From NCBI GenBank assembly GCA_000750105.3, contig JPHH03000068.1, positions 62,001-126,000 of the forward strand: a stretch of 64,000 bases of DNA, in the 5' to 3' direction. The position numbers and the translations under genes are program-made. This document shows, piece by piece, positions 34,780-45,957 of this stretch; position 1 is the first letter of the stretch, and each line of letters starts with the position of its first letter. The notes under the pieces are model-generated. The model did no database searches and was not told the DNA's origin. It saw nothing but the letters and a program-made list of their open reading frames with translations. This stretch comes from Tolypocladium sp. Sup5 PDA-1. Its lineage: Eukaryota > Ascomycota > Sordariomycetes > Hypocreales > Ophiocordycipitaceae.

Positions 34780-35215
34780 GTTGTGTTACGGGTGTGCGTT
34801 GGCGACACTGCTCCCGGTCTCGTCGCTAGCCCGGTCGCACCAAAGGCAGAATGAATCACCCTAGTCGCCCTTGGTCGATCGGTATTCGACTCGAATATCA
34901 ACTTTGCTATCCTGCTTTTGGGCAAGCTCATTCTCGTTGACCTCCAGAACTGATTGGCCGCCCAAATTGGAGCTGCAGGGGTCAATTCAGTTAGTCCAGG
35001 ACCAGCGAGACGCCCGAACACCGCGTCGCGTCCCAAGGGCACGAAGGTCGTGTTCTCACCGGGCCAACCATCTGAGAATCTCTAGTACCATCCTGAGAAG
35101 TTGGCCATGCCATAATACTGCATGCGAACGAAGCTGTCAGTGCAGATGTGCTGGTCAAATGTCCTCAGCAGTGTATTCTTCCCGAGGAGATTTGTAATTA
35201 TTTCGCAATCAAGGT
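34780..35215 (-). pseudogene. Unrecognised enzyme-like fragment with in-frame TAG
   Basis: From about 35215 to 34780 the minus strand reads continuously except for one TAG: LLRTFDQHICTDSFVRMQYY, GMANFSGWY, stop (35084-35082), RFSDGWPGENTTFVPLGRD, AVFGRLAGPGLTELTP. The composition is that of a real protein and the stop is CAG-to-TAG-like. Farther on the frame becomes unconvincing. I do not recognise the family. No start codon or splice structure could be fixed. Confidence 0.35.
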
Positions 35216-35441
35216 GCTGCAGCACAGGACGACTGGGTGGCGTGCTACATAATACCATTGAACGTACATTACGGATCTAACGGCATCAGCCAAAATGCCC
35301 TAATTTAGTAGTTCGTGGACGACAACAAGAGTAGAGATCGAACAAGTGGGCGCTTTCAATCGGACTATCGCTACATTACGAAACTATTAGCGAACGAGAG
35401 CGAAGATCTGTCCCTCTCTCTGTACCCAGCCATCACTAGCG
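35216..35441. other. Short spacer, 3' flank of DUF7703 gene
   Basis: No features. Confidence 0.4.
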
Positions 35442-36557
35442 TCATCCTAAATATTCCCTAGTAGTGAGATTGATTTCGGAAGACGCCTTCGACGACGCGT
35501 CAACTCCCCTTCTCGTTCCGTGATAGGACTCTCCACCTGTCATTGACTTGCGTTCTACACTATCACTGTCATCCTCAATTCTCTTCAGCCTATGCACCAC
35601 GATCTCCGTGGTCATCAGGACCCCGTTATCTGGACGCGCTTTCCCAATGCTTGGACCGTCTTCACTGCCATAGGCGTACGCTTGAGACGAAATTGTGCCG
35701 GGATTTCCATTGACGCCTTTGAACGTTTCCAAGTGTATGGCTGGTCCATCCTTGGTTCCGTGGCCCCTGTTGGAAGCCGGGTTGTGGTCCCGGTTTTTTG
35801 TTACATCGATTAGCTGGTTGAGTATTCTAAACTCCAACTTGAGCTTTATGCTGTAGACGAGGGCCTTGTATGCTGTTTGGTAGATATATAAATTCGCATA
35901 TTCGAGGCCGAGTATAGGAATATCCAGGAGGATGGCAACCACATTGACCAGCCAGAGATGGTTGCGAACTCGTCGGACGGAGTTCCCATGCAGAACACCC
36001 TGGATTTCGAAGAAGGACGCGCAAGCCTTAAGGTAAATTAAAGATATGAGAATTTCTTGCAACGAAAAGATGGTGACCTGAATCTTCTCATAGACGCTGT
36101 ACGGGAATTCGAAGATGTGTGCCTGGGGGCTGTTGGCGCCAAACATGAGAATGATTGTCGGGACGTGTAAGATAATAGCGTTGGTGACAATCATGCCAAG
36201 AACCAGTCTCAGATAGAACTTGCTCCGCAATATGAGGTGAAGGCGCGAGTAGAGAACTAGTGACTGGCCGGTCACCATAAGAACCCACCCTACGGCGACG
36301 AGGGAGATAAAGAGGACAAAGTAGTCGGGCGACAGTAGCTGCTTGAGCAAGAATCCGATTGCGTGAGGTGCGATTCCGTTGGTGGCCGCAAGAAAGCTCC
36401 AAAAGTAAAGGCTTTTGCGGCTTTTGAAGGTTGAAAAAATGATGACGTTGAGCTCGATGACATTATACAGAGAAAGTGCAATGAGGATGACAACCGGGGT
36501 GAAGATCTGGCCTGTAGCCTCCGTATTGTTCGTATTGGTGCCATCCGCGAATGCCAT
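35442..36557 (-). CDS. DUF7703-type seven-transmembrane protein (371 aa), intact
   Basis: One uninterrupted frame of 371 codons. After a short N-terminus come seven hydrophobic helices over about residues 18-240: for example FTPVVILIALSLYNVIELN, LYFWSFLAATNGI, MVTGQSLVLYSRLHLILRS, LRLVLGMIVTNAIILHVPT, ILLDIPILGLEYANLYIYQT. These segments (TGQSLVLYSRLHL, NAIILHVPT, LEYANLY and the YSIKLKLEF after the last helix) fit the fungal DUF7703 family, a plasma-membrane receptor-like family of unknown ligand. A 120-residue, Ser/Gly-rich, presumably cytosolic tail follows. No introns are needed and there are no nonsense codons. Upstream (36558-36720) shows no clear promoter motif. Confidence 0.8.
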   Translation of the reverse strand: MAFADGTNTNNTEATGQIFTPVVILIALSLYNVIELNVIIFSTFKSRKSLYFWSFLAATNGIAPHAIGFLLKQLLSPDYFVLFISLVAVGWVLMVTGQSLVLYSRLHLILRSKFYLRLVLGMIVTNAIILHVPTIILMFGANSPQAHIFEFPYSVYEKIQVTIFSLQEILISLIYLKACASFFEIQGVLHGNSVRRVRNHLWLVNVVAILLDIPILGLEYANLYIYQTAYKALVYSIKLKLEFRILNQLIDVTKNRDHNPASNRGHGTKDGPAIHLETFKGVNGNPGTISSQAYAYGSEDGPSIGKARPDNGVLMTTEIVVHRLKRIEDDSDSVERKSMTGGESYHGTRRGVDASSKASSEINLTTREYLG

Positions 36558-38099
36558 GCCGGCGGTGTGGTTGCGTGAATGACTTGCTGCTGAGCGTCTT
36601 CCTGTTTACACCGCACGCTGTTGAAACCGATATCGCTTTACGCCTAGAGTAGCATGTCAGCATTTATGATGAGAAGTCACGAGAGGCTAAGATCAGGGAA
36701 GGGAATGAAGATTTACACTTCTATGGCCCCGGAGCCGTGGTGGTGCTCGGTTGGGAAAGCGATGAGTGGGCATGCCTATTCAATACTGAGTACTGGAGCC
36801 GATGAAAACGAAAAACGATGATGGCCGCAGTGTGTGTCTGCTTATAATCAATTGGAAATGCAAAGCAGGTCAGGGGCCTGACTCGCGTGTTGCTAACACA
36901 GCGGCGTGCGACCACGCGGGTTTGATCCTTCAGGTGGCTTTCAGCCACAGTACTATTGACAGCCCTCGGGACGGGGAATGAGCCCACCGCGGGTACCTGA
37001 AGGTGACTGATCAAATGTCCATTTGCAATTTGGCTCAATGGCTTTCACGATTCCTTGCAATGAAAAACGCGTTTCTCGCTCTAGCAGTAAATCGGGTTCT
37101 GATACGGAGCAAGACAGGTCTAGCCCAAAGGATTATACCCATTGCCATGTCATGAAAACACGCCAGACATTCATGGTCCCCAGTACATTTCGATTCCGCC
37201 CCCAGCAAGCCAGGCATTTGCTATTATTGCAAGACCTGTATTTAGCGCATCAGGCGTATCACTGTGGAATTCGGGGAGTGTGACGACTTTGTGCAAATCT
37301 TTTTTTGTGGCTGCAACCAAGTGCAACAAGTACGGGGAACTGACTGAGCCGTATTCCTGGTACCAGGTTCAGGCCTCTTGTGGAAGTTCCATCCTCGACG
37401 CGTTTCACACTAGTATTTCAATTCGTCGGATTGGGACCATTTTAACCACCGACCCTCGACTGGCTCAGGCATTTTGAACTAAGGGGACAGGAGTGGCAAG
37501 GGTCCGCCAGGTTATGAGGGGCTGTGGCGTGATGCAAGCCACTTCGTGGGGAAAGTATTTACTAAACAAGTAGCTGTACGATCTCCAGCTGTTCGTTGAA
37601 AATCCTTGTTGCTGCCGCCCCGAGTTGTGCAGAGCCCATGTTTAGATGTCTCTACCACCCAATTGGATATTTGCAGTCCGTGCCCCGGGTGATGGATGCA
37701 ACTGCATTTGCTGTATTGGCTCTGAGACTCCAGGGGTGCCAGAATCCTTGTAGAGATCTAGGAGCATCCATTTTTGTATGTCCACTTTCTGAATATGTGC
37801 AGTATTGGAGGCGCAGGGTCTAGTCTTGAGGGTGGCGTTGCGCTCGGACTTTGTGGCTGTCGAAGACTTCTTGGAAAGGGTGCTGGTTGAAATCGTTCCC
37901 CCCCTGTCAGTGGGAAGACAGGCGATAATTTGTGGGGTACCCCGCAGCCACGGCTTGTGGCAACGACTCGAAGTCTCGAACAGGCCCCCCCACACTAAAA
38001 TCAGAAATTGCGCTCCGGCCCTCGCCGAAGAGCGCCGTCGATGGCAACGGAGGATCGTTGTCTTGGAATTCGGGCCGTGCGTCAACTACTCCGTATTTG
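36558..38099. other. No supported gene
   Basis: Many overlapping short ORFs on both strands, none with recognisable domains. The plus-strand frame 37805-38266 passes into the methyltransferase relic, but its first half is not family-like. Confidence 0.45.
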
Positions 38100-38930
38100 A
38101 CAGCGGGATTTCGGGTATTGGCCAAACCTTGCCGAACACCTGGGATATAATCGACCACAACTGGGATTTAATACATATACGAATGCTTTGTGGAAGTATT
38201 CGCTGTTGGGAAAGCCTTTATCAAAAGGCGTTCGAGTGCGCACCCATTCCGCCAAGCAATGGTTGACCTTCACTGACAATATTAGGCATCTGAAACCTGG
38301 CACGGGACACATAGAACACGTTGAGATTGACTGGGTCCCAAGATGCTACGACGGTTTCCTTACAGGAACCGCTCTCGATGAATGGGCCGAGGCCATCTTG
38401 AAAGCAATGGATAGACATGGCCGATCTATGAGAGTCGATCCTGCCAGAACACGACGTCAGCTTGCGCTTGCTGGTTTCTCGGACATCAATGAATCGGTGA
38501 CAAGGATCTGTTTTAGTGGGTGGTCTGATGATCCGCACGAGAAGGAGGTGGCCCGATGGTTCAACTCTGTGTTTCGACGTCGCCTCGTTGCACTATCTTA
38601 CCGCCCATTGATGGCAAAGCTCGGCATGACTGAGGAACGTGTGCTGCAGCTATGTAACAGGGCTTTCGAAGCCAGTCGCACCCTGGGGTATCGCGCCTAT
38701 TGTTCAATGTGAGTTCGTTCCACATGACTTTGTGGGGCCGAGCTGACCGGCGGCGAAAGGCATGTTTGGACTGCAAGGAAACCTGGATTGAGAACTTAAA
38801 GATGGCTTCCCGAGAGCAATATGGGCCACACAAAACTAGAGCACGCTTTTTAGGCAGTCTGGATAGCTCTACCAGCCGCGCAGGGACGTTGAAGCGCTGG
38901 CTGGCTTATAGAGGAGACAATTAGAGCGAT
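38100..38930 (+). pseudogene. LaeA-like SAM methyltransferase, 5'-truncated and frameshifted
   Basis: Starting near 38129 the frame reads WDIIDHNWDLIHIRMLCGSI, the region just after the SAM-binding part in fungal LaeA-like methyltransferases (consensus DFIHIR-x-L-x-GS), then ESLYQKAFE. A 50-bp intron fits at 38236-38285 (GTGCGC..CTGAC..TTAG) and restores the family phrase as E-HLKPGTGHIEHVEID. The second exon continues through DEWAEAILKAMDRHGRSMRV to YRAYCSM; after a one-base shift near 38700 the typical ending FHMTLWGR is read in the next frame. The glycine-rich SAM motif I is missing upstream. Methyltransferases of this class regulate or decorate secondary metabolites; this copy is non-functional. 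Confidence 0.6.
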
Positions 38931-40379
38931 GGCTCAAGTTCATCCAATCGAGGCTCGAGAGGGAAGAGAAAAGAGAAACGCAGCGCTAATTGGACGCCCG
39001 TCTCCTGCATCGTCGACTTGCCGTGGCCAGGCTTGTCGAAAGAAATCTGGAAGGGGAGTGGTGCACGGATCATAAGCGGAGTCTACTCGTGCCTCAACCC
39101 GCAACCCACACAGCCGCACGAGTGGTCACCATGGACTCAGTACGAGACTTCGACCGCGGTACCGCATCCCTTATCTCTCGCAAACACGCCACTCGGCCTG
39201 CGTAAGGCTTGGGCACTCGATGGATCTGTGCCGTTCCCTCCCTGCCTTGGTTGTTGACCTGCAGAACAGGAATGCGATAGGCAAAGGGAGCGAGTTCACG
39301 AAACGGAGCGACTTTCGTGAACACTTCTCTCCAGACAGTATGTGCGCCAAGTTGGGCGCATCCATTGATCAGGGGACGATTGGCCAACATCAGGGTCAAT
39401 GTAGGGCCAGATTATGAGACAGTTACGGCCACATGGATCATGTACACGGAACAAGGTTTAAGCGCAGCAGTCAGCCAGGCAGAGGGCAAGGAGTGTGGGC
39501 AAGACGTCTTGGCTATGAATGAATGAGAATTATCTGTCCAACAAAAGACAGAAGGGAATGGATGCGCGAAGTGCGGCTACTTATCTCGCGAGCAGCTTCG
39601 CCGAAGCGGCGTAGCTATGACAAGGAGCCATGACTGACACAACGCTGAGACGAGGTCGATCATACAATGCCGAGACGAGGCATTGTAGGAAAGGCCATTG
39701 TATGGGGTGGCTGACCCTGTCCTCGAGCCGTGATAGCTGATGGGTGTCCCGAGTGCAGCGCCGTGCTCAAGTATGAAGACGTCCAGCGCTACGCCGATGC
39801 GGGGACACGACAGAAATACGAGGACCTGACCGTTCGCGAGACCATCTAGCAAACTTGTGGGGATATTCATTGGACGAAGCGGTTCGAGTCGTTGGTTGCC
39901 TGTCATGACCGAGATCGCCAACCATCCAGCCCTCGCGACGCCAACGAGCGCGGAACCGCTCCTGCTTTGCTACGGTGCAGTGTGAGCTCATGCATTAGTG
40001 ATCCTACGCTTCCGCAGGCGCTGCTACATTCGACCACACAAGCGCATCCGACGGCAGGAACTTGCAAACTATCAGAACGAACAACGCTGACAGGCATATA
40101 CTATCATCAAATGAGTGTAGCTAACAGTTGGTAGCAAGCCATTCAACTCCAACGCAATCCCGTCGAGCAGTGAGGCAGCAGGGTCTAAACCCGAGGGTCG
40201 ACAAGGTGTTGGGGGCCTATCGCTCGCTCTCTCATATCAACGAGGGGATCAAAAGTAGACAGAGCATCCTGCAATTGTTCCGTGAACGGCATCTCGCCAG
40301 GCTCGTTGCCATCCGTTTGTTCACTGGTAGCAACCCGATTTTCGACCCCTTCGACCGCCTCGGCAGTAGCAGCCTTACC
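38931..40379. other. No supported gene
   Basis: Short ORFs without motifs. A 72-codon plus-strand frame at 38990-39205 and a minus frame at 39921-39577 were read and show nothing identifiable. Confidence 0.45.
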
Positions 40380-40458
40380 TGCACTTCGATTGGAGGAGAG
40401 GAGAAGTGGTAGGTAAGGGGACGTGGCGAGACTGACGAACCGCTGGCAGGGGTTGCAA
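40380..40458 (+). repeat. 79-bp dispersed repeat, copy 1
   Basis: TGCACTTCGATTGG...GCAGGGGTTGCAA. Its reverse complement is at 45668-45746 with the same length and near-identity (differences around AACCGCTGG/AACCACCGG). Together the two bracket the LINE and gypsy fragments as an inverted pair 5.2 kb apart. A diverged third copy is at 21192-21262. Confidence 0.9.
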
Positions 40459-40931
40459 TGTTGTTCCTACACCTGCTAGATAACAGTAGGACCTGACGAC
40501 GCGGGAGATGTGCGGTTGCCTGGCTAGCCTACGTCTCACAACGCACCGGCTGAGTTGTAAGAGTCTGCAGCAGGCTCCGATTGATCAGGCTCCGAGTGAT
40601 CTGCAAGTCAATAAAATGGGGGAACACCCGGGGCCGCTCACAAGTTCAACAACCTCACTCGCGATACCTACCATATCCTCCTTCTAACTCTTGCGCTCTC
40701 TCCCCCTTTGTCGTTCTTCGTCGCTCCTTCACGCCGTGCTTGACTGTTTGCTTTCCTCTGCGCGGCTCCGTTTGCTCCATGATACATATGGGCGCCATCT
40801 GAGCCATACCTTGGTGGGATCTAGAGTCGAGAAAGGGCGGCCAGCTATCAAGATCAGTTTTCCACCAATCTGCTTAACATCTGCACTTCAATTCATTCGA
40901 GCCGCGCTTTGCGCTGGCTTCGGCAGCGGCC

Positions 40932-42739
40932 ATGGCATTTGCCACGAGCTCGCACGCCAGCTCAGATCCCTTTGATCTGGGTGTTCATACCCCGCCTAAC
41001 CTCGCCCGATTAGCCCGTGCATCTCAGCTGCGAAACAGTTCCCCCGTCGTGAGCCGTCCCATTGGTGTCTCACCCGCGCACCGGCGACCAACGGCGACGC
41101 CATCTTCGCCCCTCACCCGACTGTCAACTGCCGCCGCTACGGAAGGAGTGCGGCGCGACCCCGCCCGGAACCGGCTCGGCACCACAGAAAATGATGTGTT
41201 CCGGCCGGTGTCCATCATTCACGCGGCAAACGAACTCGCCGACGAGGAAACCAATGCTCACAACGCCAAAATGACTGTCTTCCGAGCATTCTGCGATTCT
41301 TTTGAACGGACCGCGAAGCAGTTCACTTCGGGACTTGAACATAGCTTCGCTGAACACTTCTCCAAAAGTTTTATCGACCTCTGGAGGCAAACGCCTTCCA
41401 ACCTCAGATTCGCAACGGCCCCGACGTATAGCAGCGTTGCCGCCGGTCACACCGCAAGCCAGCCGCCCGGGGGCCAGGCTCCCACGGCCGCTGCAGCCCC
41501 GCAACAACAAAGGCCACAGCAGCCAATTACCCGTTTCCAGGGACGACCAATTCCCGCCCCACCTAGAGAAGACCTCCGGGTCTTCGTGCGACTCCCGACC
41601 GACGCCCCGGCGAGGGACCAGAATAGCTACACCATCCGGACCCACATCGCCGCCAAAGTCGGCATCGACCTCCAGCAGGTCCCAGCCGCCTTCAAGGTGA
41701 ACTCTGGATGGGCCATCCGAACAACAGATGCGACCATCCGAGATCTTATCGTCCAACGACAGTCGGAGTGGTCCGAAGACATGGGCGCGACAACCGTGGA
41801 AATCAGCCAGAGATGGTATACCTACGCCGTGGCAAACTGCCCCGGTAGGCTCACCGACCTACAAGGGAATGAATTGGACTACGATGCAGCCGCCAAGCTG
41901 AAATCGCCTGCCAGACCGGCCTCACGCCCATCAGCGTGCGCCCCGCCAGGCGCGACTCGAACGACCCCCTGACCGGGACACTGATTGTGTCATTCCTCGA
42001 ACCCACTCAAAGGCCCTGGAGGCTGTTTGGCTCCAGTCGGCTAGCCCGATACATTGAAAGATCCAGTCTGCCCAGCCAGTGCGACAAGTGCTGGGATTTT
42101 CACGCCCGGCACACCTGTGACCGACAATCGTCCTGCAAGCGGTGCGGACGGCGCGGGCATGACGCGGAAGCCTGCGTGGCCGTCGAGCGGTGCACAAACT
42201 GCTTCGGACCCCACGCCGCAGACTTTGCGAAGTGCCCTGCTCGCCCGAAGCGATCATACGGCGTCATTCGCCGGCTGATGAGAGAAGAGAAAGCTCGTAT
42301 CCGAGAGCTGGGTGCTCAGCTGACCGCCCGGCGAAAGGAACAATACGAGACCGTGGAACAACCCGAGCAACCCGAGCGGGATGCCATCTGCTCGCCGGGC
42401 GGTGTCACCGAAGCACCAACATCCGTGGAGATCACCATGGAAGAAGGCACTTCGGTGTCCCCAGCACGCAACGCGGAAGAGAACGTTGGAATTCCGGCAC
42501 TGCAGCCTTCTACCTCCACAACTCCGAACACTGCTCGGAATGACGGTCAGGAGGTTAGACGTCCAGACAGCGCGTCACGACGCGGCAGTGACACCTCAGC
42601 TCTGAGCCCGGCCAGGACCATCACGCCGCCATTCATCATAGTAGCCACGACGCCTCAGCCTCGGTTCGAGGGCGAACGACATAGATCTGCCTCGCCCTCG
42701 AAGAGGCGACGCATGACCAAGGACGCGGCCTCCTCATGA
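40932..42739 (+). pseudogene. LINE ORF1: gag-like protein with three zinc knuckles
   Basis: Frame one (40932-41972) gives a Pro/Ala-rich N-terminus, an RRM-like or coiled central part (ELADEETNAHNAKMTVFRAF) and a conserved-looking block (VFVRLPTDAPARDQNSYTIR). Near 41940 the frame moves; frame two (41936-42739) continues with LTGTLIVSFLEPTQRPWRLF and three Cys/His knuckles: CDKCWDFHARHTC, CKRCGRRGHDAEAC (classic CX2CX4HX4C) and CTNCFGPHAADFAKC. The product binds element RNA in intact copies. One indel at the frame junction inactivates it. The tail is charged and rich in Ser/Thr/Pro and ends in ATGA, overlapping ORF2. Confidence 0.8.
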
Positions 42740-44560
42740 CGAGAAATCCACGCCTATATCGAAGCGACAAGAAGAAGGCCCTGCGGGTCTTCCAAGTGAA
42801 CGTGGGCAAGATCTCGCCAGCTCACGACTGCGCCCTAGCTCTCGCCGATTCCGAACGATACGACATAGTACTCCTCCAGGAGCCATGGACTGAGTCTAGG
42901 GACGGCCAATGCCTTACTAAAACCCACCCCGCCTATGACACCTTCTCTCCTGTCGATAGCTGGAAAGATAATGACACCCGACCAAGAGTTATGACCTATG
43001 TTCGACGTAGGCCCGGTCTGATGGCAGATCAGAGGAGGCCTGTGGCAACCCGGGACATTCTCTGGCTCACCTTGAACAACATTACCATAGTAAACTTTTA
43101 CCGCCAGCCAGCCTATGATGAGGCGTTGGACATATTGCTGCAGTGGCCGGCGTCAGACAGGTGCCTGGTAGCCGGCGACTTCAACGCCAAACACCACAGT
43201 TGGCAGGCCGGCCGTATTGATGGCCGCGGTGAGGCCGTGGCCTCGTGGGCGACAGCCAATGGGTTGAACTTACTAAACCCAGCCGATGTCCCGACAAAAC
43301 CCACACGGCAATACGATAGACCTCGCATTTTCCAATATCGCTCTGGCAGATGCGGTGGTTGAAGACCACCTCGCCACCAGCTCCGACCACTTCACACTTA
43401 GCATCACCCTGCCTGAGCTCACTCTTGCGCCACCACCCACCGGGAAGGTTCGCCTTACCTCTGATGAGGAATTGAAACGCTTCGTCGGAATGGTGGAAAG
43501 CGGCGCAGCGGCCATCGAGCCGTCAGTCGCCTCCCCTCAAGACCTCGATGCACTCGCTTCAGCACTGGTGGGTCTTCTTCAGTGCGCTGCTAGGGCCGCC
43601 GGCCGTCCTGTCCGCAAAGGAACGCGCAGCGCGCCCTGGTGGACGGAGGAGTGCGCGTTGGCCGCGGTGGAGTATCGCGCGGCGAGGAGAATTCAACCTC
43701 TCGGTTTCGACCGAGAGGTACAACTTGCCAAGAGGGATTTCCAGAGAGTCGTGCGGCGAGTCAAGCGCCGATACTGGCGCGATCTGATTGACAGTTTCAC
43801 GGACAGTGCCTCCGTCTTCAAAGCGGTCCGATGGTTGAAGTCACCTGGTGCTTTCCAACCACCGCCGCTGCAAGTAGACGACGCTGTCTATGAGACGCAG
43901 CTAGACAAAGCCAATGCCCTGCGGCGGGCAACGCTCGAGCGCCGCACATCCCAAGACGACATAGAAGACCCGTGGGCCCCAGTAGTCCCACGGAGGGCGA
44001 TCCCTTTCGCCCGGGAGCTTTCCCAGGAGGAAGTCCGTGACGCGACTCTGCGCTTGGGCAACACTTCTCCCGGCTCCGATAACATCACGGTGAAAATGCT
44101 CCGTGCCGTCTGGCACGCCATTGGGAATCTCGTCCACCAGCTCTACCAAGGTTGTCTCGACATCGGCCACCATCCAAAGCCGTTCAGGGAAGCGGAGGTG
44201 GTTATGATCACGAAGCCGGGCCGACGGAACCTGTCGGAGGCTCGTGCCTGGCGTCCGATCTCTCTTCTCTCCTGCCTCGGCAAAGGCCTCGAACGACTCA
44301 TTGCACGCCGCCTGGCCTGGGCATCTGTCCACTATGGTGTGTTGCACCAGCAACAAGCCGGCGCGCTGCCGAAGAGGTCCGCTGTCGACCTTGTTGCCGC
44401 ACTAGTGCACGACATCGAGGAGGCTTTCGCACGTAAGCAGGTCGCCACGCTTGTGACACTGGATGTCGAAGGCGCCTTCGACACAGTCCTCCGTAACAGG
44501 CTCATCCTCCGACTACGGCAACAGGGATGGCCTTCGAATCTGGCTCGCTGGGTTCCATCA
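42736..44560 (+). pseudogene. LINE ORF2: endonuclease-reverse transcriptase, frameshifted and truncated
   Basis: The N-terminal APE-type endonuclease is readable (LRVFQVNVGK, IVLLQEPW, VAGDFNAKHHSW, and after the shift TSSDHFTLSI with the catalytic SDH). A one-base change near 43305 moves the frame from 42736-43362 to 43286-44617. Reverse transcriptase follows: GSDNITVKMLRAVW, EAVVVMITKPG-like strand (read as AEVVMITKPGRRN), WRPISLLSCLGKGLERLIARR, HQQQAGALPKRSAVDL, and motif A TLDVEGAFDTVLRNRL. After LARWV at about 44553 the sequence stops resembling the family, so the second catalytic Asp pair is missing. It can neither nick nor copy as it stands. Confidence 0.85.
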
Positions 44561-44708
44561 ATTCGGTTACAGCCGTGGTGTTCCCACCGTGGAAGGCTTG
44601 CTGCCGCTTCGAGGTGATCCGAGTCTTGAGTGCGTACTCGCCTGCGCTCACCGGTGCTCCGGCCAGCGTGCGCCGTCGTGTGCGGAAGCTAGACAGCTCA
44701 AGCAGCGC

Positions 44709-44879
44709 TACCACGAATATGCTGTCATATTCAACCTTTGTCATTGTTTCTCTGGACGTTGGTAACCTGGTGATGTGGTCGAAAGCCACTAAAGACGAAG
44801 CGGGCGCTAATATGCCTCTACGGCGGGACTTATACGGATTTCACCTAGACTACTCGAGTATTAGTTTCTAGATATCAGA
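44709..44879 (-). mobile_element. Ty3/gypsy integrase fragment
   Basis: On the minus strand 44790-44709 reads FDHITRLPTSRETMTKVEYDSIFVV (as two pieces: FDHITRLPTSRETM and TKVEYDSIFVV), matching the start of the gypsy integrase core (typical DFI-x-x-LP-x-S.. then YDSI-x-VVVDR-x-TK). The DRxTK that should follow is lost, where the sequence abuts the LINE-side junction. Immediately upstream on the minus strand is the 91-bp repeat shared with 3386-3476, which reads in the same frame apart from one TGA. Only a fragment remains. Confidence 0.55.
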
Positions 44880-44891
44880 GCGAAAGTCAGC

Positions 44892-45470
44892 ATGGAGGTT
44901 CCACGAGGCAAGGGGGAGATCCTTCTTGCCCAGCCTCTGGGCCCGTCGTCTCGATGGCCGAGCGCCAGAGTCAATGTTTCCGAGATGGACTCGCTGGACT
45001 CGCAAGGACTCCCCGACTCGTTGCTGGTGACAGGGCCGCAACTAGCGAGGACATCTGAACGCCCGACGCCTGATCCTATGGACTGGGGCGATGCCTGGAC
45101 AAAATTCACAACTCCGCAGAAACAACCGCGTCAACCTCCTGCTGTCCATCCGACCCCTCCCGGGTCGGGCTCGACGGAACCGACAACACCGCCAGCGAAG
45201 CGAGCAAACCCGGACATCGATAAGACTCCACGCGTATCACAGACTTCTTCAAGCACCATCCTATCTTCTGGCAATGACCTCCCTTCTGGCAGCAACGGCC
45301 CTCCCAGGTCCCAGTCTGCGTCAACGCTTTCACAACACGACCTTGAAGAATCGGGCGTAGACCCCGATACAACCAGTCGCACCGAAGATGCATCCGTACT
45401 GGATTCTATTTCCGCCATCTGCCCAGACGCCGCCAATCGTCCCCACCGCAATCGTCATCCCCCAAAGTAA
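44892..45470 (+). CDS. Low-complexity hypothetical ORF (192 aa)
   Basis: An open frame of 192 codons starting at an ATG 13 bp past the 91-bp repeat. It is rich in Pro, Ser, Thr and Gln (PRQPPAVHPTPPGSGSTEPT), with no TM or known domain. It could be the N-terminus of a retroelement gag, which are often like this, or a chance frame in GC-rich DNA. No splice or regulatory evidence. Confidence 0.25.
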   Translation: MEVPRGKGEILLAQPLGPSSRWPSARVNVSEMDSLDSQGLPDSLLVTGPQLARTSERPTPDPMDWGDAWTKFTTPQKQPRQPPAVHPTPPGSGSTEPTTPPAKRANPDIDKTPRVSQTSSSTILSSGNDLPSGSNGPPRSQSASTLSQHDLEESGVDPDTTSRTEDASVLDSISAICPDAANRPHRNRHPPK

Positions 45471-45667
45471 TATCTGGAAGTCGAATAAAGTGTTACTGGA
45501 AAGAATGGTCACTCATGCAAAGGAATCATGGTGGATTGGGACATCAATTTAATTCTTGTCATTTGTTACTCATTATACCAGAACTGAAATTCCCCGACTA
45601 TGCCTGTGCCCCTACCGAACTCAGCACCGGATGGGCAGAGGGCTCCGCCGTAGTGGTCTCAAGCGGC

Positions 45668-45746
45668 TTGCAACCCCTGCCGGTGGTTCGTCAGTCTCGC
45701 CACGTCCCCTTACCTACCACTTCTCCTCTCCTCCAATCGAAGTGCA
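45668..45746 (-). repeat. 79-bp dispersed repeat, copy 2 (inverted)
   Basis: Reverse complement of 40380-40458. Homology stops at TTGCAA on one side and TGCACTTCG on the other, so the unit is defined by these two copies. Confidence 0.9.
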
Positions 45747-45957
45747 GATACACATCTTGCGGATGTTTGGGACTAGTCAGAAGGAGAATTAAAGGACGCA
45801 AAGTAGCTAGCAGCCTCACCGTCCACCCGCTCGTCCACTTCCCCCCGGGCTTCGTCCCCACCTGCCCGTCAAGACAACGGCAGCTCTCAACGTACCAAAC
45901 ACATATCACAGCAACCTATGCACCTCCTGCGGACTACCTCGAGGAAGCTGAATGTCC

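Larger units (their letters stand above)
40932..44560 (+). mobile_element. Tad-like LINE (non-LTR retrotransposon), 3'-truncated
   Basis: ORF1 (gag-like, zinc knuckles) and ORF2 (endonuclease plus reverse transcriptase) lie in the standard order and overlap by ATGA at 42736-42739, which suggests coupled termination-reinitiation. The C/T-rich leader at 40670-40750 is a plausible 5' untranslated region. The element stops in the reverse transcriptase palm just after motif A; the catalytic FADD box, thumb, RNase H and poly(A) tail are absent. It is unusual for LINEs to lose 3' sequence (they normally lose 5'), so a later deletion or insertion is likely. It shows little RIP. Confidence 0.85.

Noticed and set aside
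41124..41756. Minus-strand ORF of 210 codons inside the LINE
   Set aside because: It is antisense to ORF1, which has recognisable zinc knuckles; long antisense frames are expected in this GC-rich segment.
43888..44356. Minus-strand ORFs of 77 and 151 codons inside the LINE reverse transcriptase
   Set aside because: Antisense to the reverse transcriptase motifs; no independent signal.
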